Origin: Hahella sp. HNIBRBA332
GTDB taxonomy: Bacteria > Pseudomonadota > Gammaproteobacteria > Pseudomonadales > Oleiphilaceae
DNA: 64,000 bases
Reading direction: 5' to 3'
Assembly: GCF_030719035.1 (NCBI RefSeq)
Contig: NZ_CP132203.1
Coordinates: 1 to 64,000, forward strand
Position 1 is the first letter of the stretch, and every line of letters begins with the position of its first letter. Made by a program: the position numbers and the translations under genes. Of this stretch, positions 52,907 through 59,817 are shown in pieces. The notes beneath the pieces are model-generated. The model did not search any database. It was not told where the DNA came from and saw only the letters and a program-made list of their open reading frames with translations.

Positions 52907-53064
52907 AACCTTTGTATATTGCGTATGCGCGCTTTCCAATTTTAAGACCTCGAAGATACCTTCTTCAGCCCACTGATTCCAGTGTAAAAGTCTCGGAAAT
53001 TCGAGCTGCCTCACTCACGAAGAAACGTACGTATGAATATGTGCATTCGTAGGTGGGCTCGATA
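52907..53064 (-). other. attI-like platform segment, copy B (truncated, empty)
   Basis: Aligns with the first two thirds of the copies at 18479 and 57995 (GTATATTGCGTATGCGCG, CCCACTGATTCCAGTGTAAA, CTCACTCACGAAGAAACG, GGGCTCG). The recombination box is altered (GAGCAACC; no GTTRRRY), no cassette follows, and similarity stops near 53064. The rest of 52743-53254 has no gene. A dead or relic third platform. Confidence 0.6.
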
Positions 53065-53254
53065 TAGTCATATTCAACAGTGGCAGGACTGATTGACTTA
53101 TGGTTTTTTCTCGACGTTTATGTATCGAAAGGGAAAAATAGGGACCATACATCCCTTTCTACTATTCAATTTAACAGACCCGCCTATTTTGTTGCTGTGG
53201 AAGTTTCTATTTGAATAAAAAAAGCGACCCGAAGGCCGCTAAGGGTGAGGTGGT

Positions 53255-53815
53255 TCAGGCTATTCTCGCCAACAGGTGGCGGCTGAAGCCTTTACGTAGA
53301 AACTCCATCTGGTCTCCCAGAATGTTTCTGTTGGCCAGATACAGGTATTCGTACCGGCTGGGTACGAATGGCACTGCTAATAGAGGCATACCGGCTTCTT
53401 CCGGGGTGCGGTCTCTTTTGAAGTTGTTGCACCGGATGCAGGCGCAAACGACGTTTTTCCAGATATCCCTACCACCCCGGGACACCGGCATGATGTGATC
53501 GCGACTGAGCAGTTCATAAGGGAACGTCAATCCACAGTACATGCAGGTGCTGTCATCCCGCCGGAACAGGTATTTGTTGGTCAGCGGTGGCGTTTCCATC
53601 ACGTGTTTGTCGCGACCTTCGGAAGCGATGATGGTTGGAATTTCAAGGGTGGACCGCTGTCCGTCACGTCCTGTTCCGCCTCGCAAAACAATGACGTTAT
53701 CGCCGGCGCTCCAGAGTACGCGGTCGTTGCAGATCAGCGTGGCCGCTTCTTCCTGGCTCATCCACTGCATGGGTTGGCCGGTTTTGTCCAATCTAAGTAT
53801 GCGAGGGGCGCTCAT
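53255..53815 (-). CDS. HNH endonuclease
   Basis: 186 residues. HNH core at about 95-145: CMYCGLTFPYELLSRDHIMPVSRGG (first Cys pair, DH of the active site), then NVVCACIRCNNFKRDRTPEEAGM (Asn and second Cys pair). The family is common beside phage and tRNA-array elements. The start is preceded by AGAGATG. It lies directly downstream of six tRNA genes on the same strand, an association known from mobile tRNA arrays. Confidence 0.9.
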   Translation of the reverse strand: MSAPRILRLDKTGQPMQWMSQEEAATLICNDRVLWSAGDNVIVLRGGTGRDGQRSTLEIPTIIASEGRDKHVMETPPLTNKYLFRRDDSTCMYCGLTFPYELLSRDHIMPVSRGGRDIWKNVVCACIRCNNFKRDRTPEEAGMPLLAVPFVPSRYEYLYLANRNILGDQMEFLRKGFSRHLLARIA

Positions 53816-53876
53816 GACTACATCTCTTCTATCTGTCTACATTTGCAAAATATTTTTAGGTTTATCTGGTTGAAAT

Positions 53877-53951
53877 TGGCCGCCCCGCCTGGATTCGAAC
53901 CAGGGTTCCCGGAGTCAAAGTCCGGTGCTTTACCAATTAAGCTACGGGGCA
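53877..53951 (-). tRNA. tRNA-Gln (anticodon TTG)
   Basis: 75 nt including encoded CCA. Acceptor TGCCCCG/CGGGGCG with U1-G72, discriminator G. D arm AGCTTAATTGGTAAAGC; anticodon stem CGGA/TCCG with loop TTTGAC around TTG; T arm CCTGG-TTCGAAT-CCAGG. U1 and G73 fit tRNA-Gln identity. It is more divergent than a typical core tRNA. Confidence 0.88.
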
Positions 53952-54096
53952 GGGGTGAGGGTAAATTGAGGTCATCCTTGAGGCGGCATCGCCCGGAAGA
54001 ATGACGGTTTCTAATTGTTGCTGGGGACGACGACCCGTTCGTCGAACTCGTTTTCCATGACCTTTTCCTCTGTCTAATCTATTTCGTTAATCAAAG

Positions 54097-54172
54097 TGGC
54101 AACCCGGGACGGATTCGAACCATCACCTGGCGGGTTTGGAAGCCGCTGCTCTGCCAGTTAAGCTACCGGGCT
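54097..54172 (-). tRNA. tRNA-Trp (anticodon CCA)
   Basis: 76 nt with encoded CCA end. Acceptor AGCCCGG/CCGGGTT (A1-U72, as in gammaproteobacterial tRNA-Trp), discriminator G. Anticodon loop TTCCAAA; stem GCGGC/CCCGC with one C-C mismatch next to the loop. T arm GATGG-TTCGAAT-CCGTC. The mismatch suggests drift or reduced function. Confidence 0.85.
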
Positions 54173-54218
54173 GTAATACGTTTTAAGCGATAAGTGCTTC
54201 TTAAATCGCTAGTAAATG

Positions 54219-54305
54219 TGGTGCGTTCGGCGAGACTCGAACTCGCATGCCGATCAAGGCGCCTGGTTCTAAGCCAAGTATGTCTGCCATTTCCATCACG
54301 AACGC
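54219..54305 (-). tRNA. tRNA-Leu (anticodon TAG)
   Basis: 87 nt, class II with a long variable arm (CGCCTTGATCGGCATG region). Acceptor GCGTTCG/CGAACGC, discriminator A, encoded CCA. Anticodon loop CTTAGAA reads CUA-type Leu codons. T loop TTCGAGT. Confidence 0.9.
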
Positions 54306-54313
54306 GTGACTCT

Positions 54314-54532
54314 TTAGCCAGTCAGCTTCGCCTTTACGCGCAACTCCCCAATGCGTGTGGGGATATCCCCGGCGGCGATGCGGGTTAGGTCGCTTCTTTC
54401 CAGAACGACGATCAGGTCATTCTGGTTGATCCGAATTTGAGTTCGGTTATGGCCCAGGCGACGGTCCAGTCTTTGTTTGAGGTAAGCCGCCTGGTTGGCG
54501 GCGAAACTCTCCGCCAATTGATTGCTGTACAC
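54314..54532 (-). CDS. Small ORF inside the tRNA array
   Basis: 72 residues from GTG 54532 with GAGGT 7 bp upstream. Starts 20 bp after tRNA-Asp and ends 9 bp before tRNA-Leu. The sequence (AESFAANQAAYLKQRLDRRLGHNRTQIRINQNDLIVVLERSDLTRIAAGDIPTRIGELRVKAKL) is well balanced, basic and not tRNA-like. I do not recognise it. A protein gene co-transcribed between tRNAs is unusual; it may serve the array or its carrier element. Confidence 0.55.
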   Translation of the reverse strand: MYSNQLAESFAANQAAYLKQRLDRRLGHNRTQIRINQNDLIVVLERSDLTRIAAGDIPTRIGELRVKAKLTG

Positions 54533-54552
54533 GCTTGTTACCTCGCTATAAA

Positions 54553-54627
54553 TGGCGGCCTGTAAGAGAATTGAACTCTTGTTTCCGGGGAGACAACCCG
54601 GCGTCTTCGCCATTGGACCAACAGGCC
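54553..54627 (-). tRNA. tRNA-Asp (anticodon GTC)
   Basis: 75 nt with encoded CCA. Acceptor GGCCTGT/ACAGGCC, discriminator G. Anticodon stem CCGGG/CCCGG, loop TTGTCTC. T arm AAGAG-TTCAATT-CTCTT. Confidence 0.88.
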
Positions 54628-54655
54628 GTGTTCGTTTTTTCATCGTCAAAATATC

Positions 54656-54742
<87 letters not shown>

Positions 54743-54769
54743 GTTTTACGACTTCCTGTGTCTAAAAGG

Positions 54770-54857
54770 TGGCGGTAGGCGCAGGACTCGAACCTGCAGA
54801 ACCCCTTCGGGTTCGACGAGTTAGCAACTCGCTGCCTTACCATTCGGCCAGCCTACC
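54770..54857 (-). tRNA. tRNA-Ser (anticodon GCT)
   Basis: 88 nt, class II and first of the array. Acceptor GGTAGGC/GCCTACC, discriminator G, encoded CCA. Anticodon loop TTGCTAA on stem CGAG/CTCG. Variable arm GAACCCGAAGGGGTTC is a perfect small hairpin. Upstream, 54858-55738 is AT-rich and gene-poor and must hold the array promoter; I see no ORF worth annotating there. Confidence 0.9.
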
Positions 54858-55738
54858 TAAACTCAATAAAAACAATAAGTTATATATTCTGTTGGCCGCT
54901 TTAAAAAGGATTTAAAAAGCCAAAGTGTCCACATTGTGTCCACAGATAAAACACATCAAAAACCCAGTGAGCGCTAACCCGCTGGATTCCTATTCCTTGA
55001 TAAGGGGAGGGGTCCAGAGGTTTTGGCTTCCCTCTGAACGTGACTAAGTCACTAGGGGGAGGCTTTGCCTTTTGGCTTGCTGTTAATTGCGATCCAACTG
55101 CGTAAATAATCGCATTGCCAGCCACTAAGCAGCAGGTTGTCCACGAAGCTGCCCTGTATAGGCTGGCTAAGCTTGTGTCCCGACTGTTCACTGAAATGCT
55201 TGATCATGAAATGCTTCGCTGTATCTGCAATAGAGTTGTTTATCTAGTTATTCTTGAATAAGCACTACGCGTGCCAACTTTTTAATTCCGTTGTTTTTAA
55301 AGGGGAATATTGCTTCTTCTGATCTACCACAAAAGAAGGTGGTTAGGATTGGTGGAGTCGTTAATTCGAAAAATCGAATAATTATTCGCATTTCCGAAGT
55401 TGTCTATTTCTCAAAAGGTCCAACAGGTTGAAATAGCAAAGCTAGATTTGCATCGCGAGTAAAACGAGCTGGATTATGCGTGAAAAAAATTAAACACCCG
55501 CAGTACTTGATACCGTGCAGATTCGACCTTAGCCCAATAAATCGTCATTTCTTATATAAAATTGTTTGTTATGACGCTTTCATCCTCCTTAGGGAAAGCC
55601 TTATTTCCATAGATTATTTCAAAGTATTAAAGCTGCTGGACAAGGAGGGTATCTAATCAGGCTTTGTGACTGAATAGGGGGGGGCGTAAGCGCGTCCCGG
55701 CCCGAAGGGCCCTTGCTGGTTTGACTTTTTAGGTGTAT

Positions 55739-56026
55739 TCATGGCCACTCACTCTCAGGACCTCTAAATATCTTCACGAGATTCAAAAAATCATCCAGTG
55801 AAACTTCATTAGTAAAAATATACTCACCAGCGGGTATACCTTCTACCTGAATATCGTAACTGTTCTTTAGGTCACCACCCAATGTAGAGATAGAAAACGT
55901 AGCTTTGACATCGGAAATCGTGAATCCAACTCCGTGTCTCTCTTCTTTGGATGATCCAAAGTAATGAATTTCTCCAAACTCTTTCCTTACAGCATCAATC
56001 AATTCTTGAATCTGTTGGCTATGCAT
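55739..56026 (-). CDS. Unrecognised small protein, integron cassette gene
   Basis: 95 residues, last cassette of the right array. Helix (MHSQQIQELIDAVRKEFG), then a four-strand beta pattern (HGVGFTISDVKATFSISTLGG, YDIQVEGIPAGEYIFTNEVS) and a C-terminal helix. Soluble, no family recognised. It lies beyond a clear attC (56037-56105). Its own distal attC is weak (TTTAGGT at 55728) and contains a GGGCC palindrome near 55700. Confidence 0.72.
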   Translation of the reverse strand: MHSQQIQELIDAVRKEFGEIHYFGSSKEERHGVGFTISDVKATFSISTLGGDLKNSYDIQVEGIPAGEYIFTNEVSLDDFLNLVKIFRGPESEWP

Positions 56027-56036
56027 ACTGATTAAT

Positions 56037-56105
56037 ACCTAACACTTTGGCTGTCCCGCGTAGGTGGCGATAGCAACCGGAGTGTACTTCACCAAATTGT
56101 TATGT
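56037..56105 (-). other. Integron attC recombination site
   Basis: Outer boxes ACCTAAC (56037-56043, perfect RYYYAAC) and GTTATGT (56099-56105, perfect GTTRRRY); inner arms ACTTTGGCTGTC and GATAGCAACC..AGTGTA pair partly. The TAA stop of the upstream cassette gene lies within the GTTATGT box. Confidence 0.75.
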
Positions 56106-56372
56106 ATTGTTTTTGGCGCGGACTTTATTTACAGCCTGAGTTAGCTGGCTAATTAGTAACTCAGCATTTTCAAGGCTAAGTTCGATTTCTGTATTAGAGG
56201 TTACCGCACCTTCAGGAAGAGATTCATCACCTAGATCAAGCGACGTAATATCAACTTCGGGGTGTATATTCCATACTTCTAGATTCACACATTCATCATG
56301 AATACCCGCTAGAACTTCGATATAGCCTTTTCGATATTCGATAGAGTTGCACTTAATAAGGTTTCTATCCAT
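56100..56372 (-). CDS. Unrecognised small protein, integron cassette gene
   Basis: 90 residues from ATG 56372 (TGAGGAAG 6 bp upstream; the frame extends further into the attC). Acidic beta-alpha protein: CNSIEYRKGYIEVLAGIHDECVNLEVWNIHPEVDITSLDL, then a long helix (IELSLENAELLISQLTQAVNKV). The stop is embedded in attC. Soluble; family unknown. Confidence 0.74.
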   Translation of the reverse strand: MDRNLIKCNSIEYRKGYIEVLAGIHDECVNLEVWNIHPEVDITSLDLGDESLPEGAVTSNTEIELSLENAELLISQLTQAVNKVRAKNNT

Positions 56373-56393
56373 GGACTTCCTCAACCTATAAAT

Positions 56394-56449
56394 ACATAAC
56401 GCCCGCTTAAAATGCGCCGCCAAGCGTCATTTTGAAGCGATTGTTATGC
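56394..56449 (-). other. Integron attC recombination site (56 bp, textbook form)
   Basis: Outer boxes ACATAAC (56394-56400) and GTTATGC (56443-56449); inner arms CGCTTAAAATG and CATTTTGAAGCG pair almost fully with one extruded base, the layout of short class-1-type attC sites. Confidence 0.88.
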
Positions 56450-57154
56450 GCTTGCCTCATTAAAAACACCAAGAATAGCATCCTTGATCTTATTTGGAGC
56501 AGTAATTGTACATATTGTATTGGATAGTGTTCCCGCATCTGCAACTTTAAGACCACCGTATATGGTAAACAGCCAAAAGCTAATTTGGCTATTATCCACT
56601 GCTTGAACTCCCCTATAAGAAATAGTTCTAGCGCCAATTTCATTTTCAATTAGCTTTCCAGCATTAAGGCTGAAAATACGCTCCTCAATTAGCTCAACAC
56701 CCGTTGATGTTAAACATGTACTATAGGCAAATGTTTCTGGGTCGATATAGTCACCCCAATGATACAACGACAAACCCTTGGAAGCTTTAGTAAAGAAATC
56801 CACAAATGCCTGACCATCAAGAGGAATTGCTTCTAGTGTTTCTTCTGATGCCCCGAAAACAGACCCATTTAGAATTTCATTTCTTAATCTTTGATTTTTC
56901 TCCAATCGTGGAGGCAGAAGTGTTCTTAGGTTTTCTTCTGCATCGCCGTGACTCCCTCCAAATGGAAGCACAGCAGTTAAATAATGTTCCAGATTAGATT
57001 TCTCATTATTGCATCGCTCGCATGCTGGTACTTTGGGCAAATTATTTCTTTCGCCGTTTAGAAAGAATTCGCGAGCAAAAATATGATCGCCAGTCTTTGT
57101 CGACTCGTTTTCGCAACAGTAGGCGCAAATTTTACCTTTATATTTTTTACTCAT
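56444..57154 (-). CDS. HNH-type nuclease-like protein, integron cassette gene
   Basis: 236 residues. Zinc-finger HNH core at the N-terminus: KICAYCCENESTKTGDHIFAREFF (Cys pair, DH), then VPACERCNNEKSNLEHYLTAVLPFGG (Cys pair, Asn). The remaining 150 residues, with WGDYIDPETFAYSTC and SISFWLFTIYGGLKV-like strands, form an unknown second domain. HNH genes in cassettes often belong to defence or toxin functions. The stop is inside attC. Confidence 0.82.
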   Translation of the reverse strand: MSKKYKGKICAYCCENESTKTGDHIFAREFFLNGERNNLPKVPACERCNNEKSNLEHYLTAVLPFGGSHGDAEENLRTLLPPRLEKNQRLRNEILNGSVFGASEETLEAIPLDGQAFVDFFTKASKGLSLYHWGDYIDPETFAYSTCLTSTGVELIEERIFSLNAGKLIENEIGARTISYRGVQAVDNSQISFWLFTIYGGLKVADAGTLSNTICTITAPNKIKDAILGVFNEASA

Positions 57155-57174
57155 TTAGCAGATCCACTTTGATC

Positions 57175-57273
57175 GCATAACGCCACCATAAACGGCTGCC
57201 GAAGCAACGCGTAGGCAGTCCGGTGGAGGCCACGCCTTTCGTGGCCGTAACGAATTTTATGGCCTTGTTAAGC
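57175..57273 (-). other. Integron attC recombination site (99 bp)
   Basis: Outer boxes GCATAAC (57175-57181) and GTTAAGC (57267-57273), both consensus. The arms ACCATAAA...TTTTATGG and GGCTGCC...GGCAGTCC, GGAGGCCACG-CGTGGCC pair to a long hairpin. Closely similar in plan to the site at 57613. Confidence 0.85.
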
Positions 57274-57597
57274 ATACTTGTCTCGACCTTCCCAGCTAGC
57301 CTTTACTGCGAAGCCGTGGAAATGGAGAAGAACCCCGCACCCCATTTCCTCACCATCACTATACTGCTGCTCGCTATTCTCGAAATTCACATCACCGGAA
57401 TAGTCGCAGCGACCAAAGCTGTGCCCATTTGCATTTAACTCATCCACAAGAGCCTCAACAAAATCGACAAGAAACTTCGACAAGTTCTCACGCCCTTTAT
57501 CCTTATTGGATTCATAGGTGTCACGAAGCCGGGAATTTATATATTCCTGCAAAGCTAATATCTTTGAGTAATCCCCAAGCTCTACTTTGTCTTCCAT
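57268..57597 (-). CDS. Unrecognised small protein, integron cassette gene
   Basis: 109 residues, start with AGGCC upstream in the attC end. Helical N-terminus (YSKILALQEYINSRLRDTYESNKDKGRENLSKFLVDFVEALVDELNANG), then a beta part (GRCDYSGDVNFENSEQQ, GCGVLLHFHGFAVKASW). No family recognised. Stop inside attC. Confidence 0.74.
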   Translation of the reverse strand: MEDKVELGDYSKILALQEYINSRLRDTYESNKDKGRENLSKFLVDFVEALVDELNANGHSFGRCDYSGDVNFENSEQQYSDGEEMGCGVLLHFHGFAVKASWEGRDKYA

Positions 57598-57612
57598 GGC
57601 CTTCTCTTGTCT

Positions 57613-57711
57613 GCTTAACGTTTTGCTAAGGGGCAGCCGAAACGCAGTGTAGGCTGTCCCATGGAGGCCACGTTTGTTGTGGCCGGAATGTATTTGAGCA
57701 ACTTGTTAGGT
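57613..57711 (-). other. Integron attC recombination site (99 bp)
   Basis: Outer boxes GCTTAAC (57613-57619) and GTTAGGT (57705-57711), both consensus. Arms GTTTTGCTAAGGGGCAGCC...GGCTGTCCC and GGAGGCCACG...GTGGCCGG pair. Same length and design as the site at 57175, so the two cassettes share an attC subfamily. Confidence 0.85.
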
Positions 57712-57984
57712 GTTTGCATTATCACGTAACCAACTTTTAGCTAGTGCAAAGGCTCGATGACGATTCTTTTGCGAATTACATTTATTAGAGCTAAATAATT
57801 CTAATGCCAGCACTATCTCTGAATCTAGTTGCACTCCCTTTTCTATCCAGTCTAAAGCTTGCGGTGCCCAGCCGTCAGTAGGCCAAGTAAGAGCTGCAAG
57901 TATTACTTCTTTATAGGAGTAACTAGATAAATCCATATCTTCCATTGGATTAATTAGCTGTGAAACAAATATACTTGGGTTCAT
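57706..57984 (-). CDS. Unrecognised small protein, first cassette of the right integron array
   Basis: 92 residues from ATG 57984, 7 bp after the cassette boundary; farther ATGs lie in the attI segment. SEL1/TPR-like helices (YSYKEVILAALTWPTDGWAPQALDWIEKGVQLDSEIVLALELF, then NRHRAFALAKSWLRDN). The very short leader implies translation from the attI side or a weak site. Nearest to attI, so most recently inserted. Confidence 0.74.
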   Translation of the reverse strand: MNPSIFVSQLINPMEDMDLSSYSYKEVILAALTWPTDGWAPQALDWIEKGVQLDSEIVLALELFSSNKCNSQKNRHRAFALAKSWLRDNANT

Positions 57985-57994
57985 TTGTACGCCT

Positions 57995-58240
57995 AACATT
58001 TGTATATCGCGCATGCGCGTTTTTCAATTTCAAGACTTCGAAGATACCCCCTCCAGCTCACTGATTCCAGTGTAAAAACCCGAAAAGTAAACCTATCTCA
58101 TTTTAGAGAAACCGTGCGTGCGCATATACACTTTCTTGGGGGGCTCGTTATCACAACAAGCCAGATTCCAAGTTATTGAATCGAAACATTTTTCAGAACT
58201 ATATCATCGAAAAACCGAGCCATCCGGTACAGCAAAGCGT
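57995..58240 (-). other. attI segment of the right integron, copy C (246 bp)
   Basis: Starts at a perfect GTTAGGC box (plus 57991-57997) at the first cassette and ends before the integrase remnant, exactly the place of attI. Same length as copy A at 18479-18724 and clearly homologous throughout. It should hold the cassette promoter reading leftward. Differences between the copies are scattered substitutions, with no large indels seen. Confidence 0.78.
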
Positions 58241-58268
58241 GCGACTTTCTTGACTCCTTGCCAATATG

Positions 58269-58284
58269 CTGTATTTTTATACAG
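58269..58284 (+). promoter_or_regulatory. LexA (SOS) box upstream of the integron integrase remnant
   Basis: CTGT-ATTTTTAT-ACAG fits the CTGT-N8-ACAG LexA consensus and lies 28 bp before the ATG. Integron integrases are known to be SOS-induced through such a box over their promoter, which supports the identity of the gene behind it. Confidence 0.85.
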
Positions 58285-58311
58285 CATAAAGATCACAGGG
58301 AGAGTGAGTAT

Positions 58312-58557
58312 ATGGACAGTCCTTTTTTAGAATCCGTTCGCAGAGAAATCTGTCTTCGGGGATACAGTATCCGGACCGAGAAGACCTATTTTCGCCATTC
58401 TTTCGCGACTCATCTTCTGGCAGCGGGAACTGACATTAGGACGGTTCAAGAATTACTGGGACACAATGATGTCAGTACAACTCAAATCTACACACACGTC
58501 TTGGGAAATCACTACGCGGGAACGGAGAGTCCCCTGGACCGAATCAATACAGGTTAA
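58312..58557 (+). pseudogene. intI: Integron integrase with a large in-frame internal deletion
   Basis: 81 residues from ATG 58312. The first 25 (SPFLESVRREICLRGYSIRTEKTY) match the N-terminus of IntI. They run straight into RHSFATHLLAAGTDIRTVQELLGH and TTQIYTHVLGNHYAGTESPLDRI, the last part of IntI with the catalytic Tyr. About 220-240 residues between are absent, including the box-I Arg, the Lys region and the His of HxxR, so it cannot recombine DNA. The frame is kept across the junction and the SOS box is intact, so a short peptide may still be made. Confidence 0.9.
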
Positions 58558-58677
58558 GCTAGATTAGCAACTACGACTTGATTCCAAATCATTCAATAAT
58601 TGAAATCGCGATCTTTCCAGAACCAGTTTCCAGTGAGGCTGAGAGCCTAACCCCAACTTCACAAACTCGGCATTTAC

Positions 58678-58709
58678 TCAAACCGCGCAGGCGTGGGGAG
58701 GAGTGAATT
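58678..58709 (+). repeat. Single CRISPR-like unit, shared with the left integron locus
   Basis: 58686-58706 repeats 18985-19005 exactly (21 nt) with the core CGCAGGCGTGGGGA. No periodic spacers beside it. The surrounding 58558-58952 holds no supportable gene. Confidence 0.4.
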
Positions 58710-58909
58710 TTTCTATGAAGAAAGAGGGCCTGCTCCGTGTTCGTATGTCCAGATACAAACAAGCGGGTCACACGAACAAACGTCGGCACATTTACACTAA
58801 GGGGTAGGCTTGGTCTCAATAAAAGTGGGATACGTGGATAGAGTAAGTACAAATCCATCCATGGACTCTATCTGCACGTAGTGAAAAGCTATATCGGTGG
58901 CTATGACAA

Positions 58910-58933
58910 CCTCCGCGCATGTGGGGAGCCGGT
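58910..58933 (+). repeat. CRISPR-like unit, degenerate
   Basis: CTCCGCGCATGTGGGGAGCCGGT has the GCGCATGTGGGGA core of type I-E repeats with an altered end. It lies 224 bp after the previous unit, too far for a normal array. Low-confidence relic. Confidence 0.3.
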
Positions 58934-58952
58934 CAAAGTAGGGGGGCTGTTT

Positions 58953-59294
58953 CTAAAAGCCCTTTAGCATTAACAGCCCATCATTGGAACTACTAATAAA
59001 GTGCAGTATCTTGTTCTTGTTATTTATGATCATCTGCTCGACATTACTTAATCTACTATTCCCTATCTCTAAGCGGATGACCTTGGGGGGAGGACCAAAG
59101 CGCTTCCAGTAGTCCACAAAGTCTTTATCCTTTGTGACGAGAACGAGGTTGTTCGTTTTTGCATACTCCCAGACGACAGGGTCTTGCGTGCCTTCCCCTA
59201 AACTCGGAGCCTTAGCGACTGCAATTGTTCCCGGAAAATCACCAGCCAGCCGAGCGGCAAGCTTGTAAGACAAGTTCTCATCGATTAACAACAC
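58953..59294 (-). CDS. DUF5615 PIN-like toxin
   Basis: 113 residues from GTG 59294, overlapping the antitoxin stop (TAGTG). PIN-like nuclease core: LIDENLSYKLAARLAGDFPG (first Asp, Glu), EYAKTNNLVLVTKDKDFVDYWKRFGPPPKVIRLEIGN (Lys-Asp-x-Asp). With DUF433 upstream this is the usual VapBC-like toxin-antitoxin pair; the toxin probably cuts RNA. It lies next to the integron, where such pairs are common stabilisers. Confidence 0.9.
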   Translation of the reverse strand: MLLIDENLSYKLAARLAGDFPGTIAVAKAPSLGEGTQDPVVWEYAKTNNLVLVTKDKDFVDYWKRFGPPPKVIRLEIGNSRLSNVEQMIINNKNKILHFISSSNDGLLMLKGF

Positions 59295-59518
59295 TATGCA
59301 GCGCTCCCTCTTGCAATATGGTGTGCCGCATACATAAGCGCCGCTCTGATCTTGGCTTCGTTAAGGGAAGGAAAATCAGAAATAATTTCAGAATGACTCA
59401 TGCCGCAAGCAAGCATTTCCAGAATTGCTTCGACCGTTATCCGTGTCCCTTTAATACAAGGCTTGCCAACCATCACGTCAGGCTTTGTTTCAATGTAGTG
59501 CAAGTAATCTTTGGACAT
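59294..59518 (-). CDS. DUF433 antitoxin
   Basis: 74 residues, GAGGGC upstream. Complete DUF433 pattern: YIETKPDVMVGKPCIKGTRITVEAILEMLACGMSHSEIISDFPSLNEAKIRAALMYAAHH, a helix-turn-helix-like antitoxin. First gene of the pair; probably represses its own promoter. Confidence 0.92.
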   Translation of the reverse strand: MSKDYLHYIETKPDVMVGKPCIKGTRITVEAILEMLACGMSHSEIISDFPSLNEAKIRAALMYAAHHIARGSAA

Positions 59519-59783
59519 ATGCCCTCCTGTTTGTTACTGACCCATAATAAGTTTGTGGGAAACTGGTGTCTATTATCTAGTTTAGTGGTTACGAAGCGGT
59601 TTAATCCTCCTAGCCTAGCGGAACTGAGGGGTTTCTACATCGTTAAGTGTCCGGCGCCCCTCTTGCTCCTTCCCAAACGCTAGCCCTATAGCAGACTGCT
59701 TTAGGCCGTGAGTCGCGCCTGGATCTGTCTTGCTGCAAGCTGAAGAAGTAAAAATTCGAATGGTTTAATTATTAACACTATAT

Positions 59784-59804
59784 AAGGGGCCAACTAGGCC
59801 CCTT
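59784..59804 (-). terminator. Terminator of the phage-tail operon
   Basis: AAGGGGCC and GGCCCCTT pair around AACTA, 14 bp beyond the stop of the gpV-like gene on the minus strand. The stretch 59519-59783 has no gene. Confidence 0.8.
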
Positions 59805-59817
59805 TGTAGTATCACGT

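Noticed and set aside
54901..55191. 96-residue ORF upstream of the tRNA array
   Set aside because: No ribosome binding site, low-complexity composition and no domain; it lies in a gene-poor AT-rich stretch.
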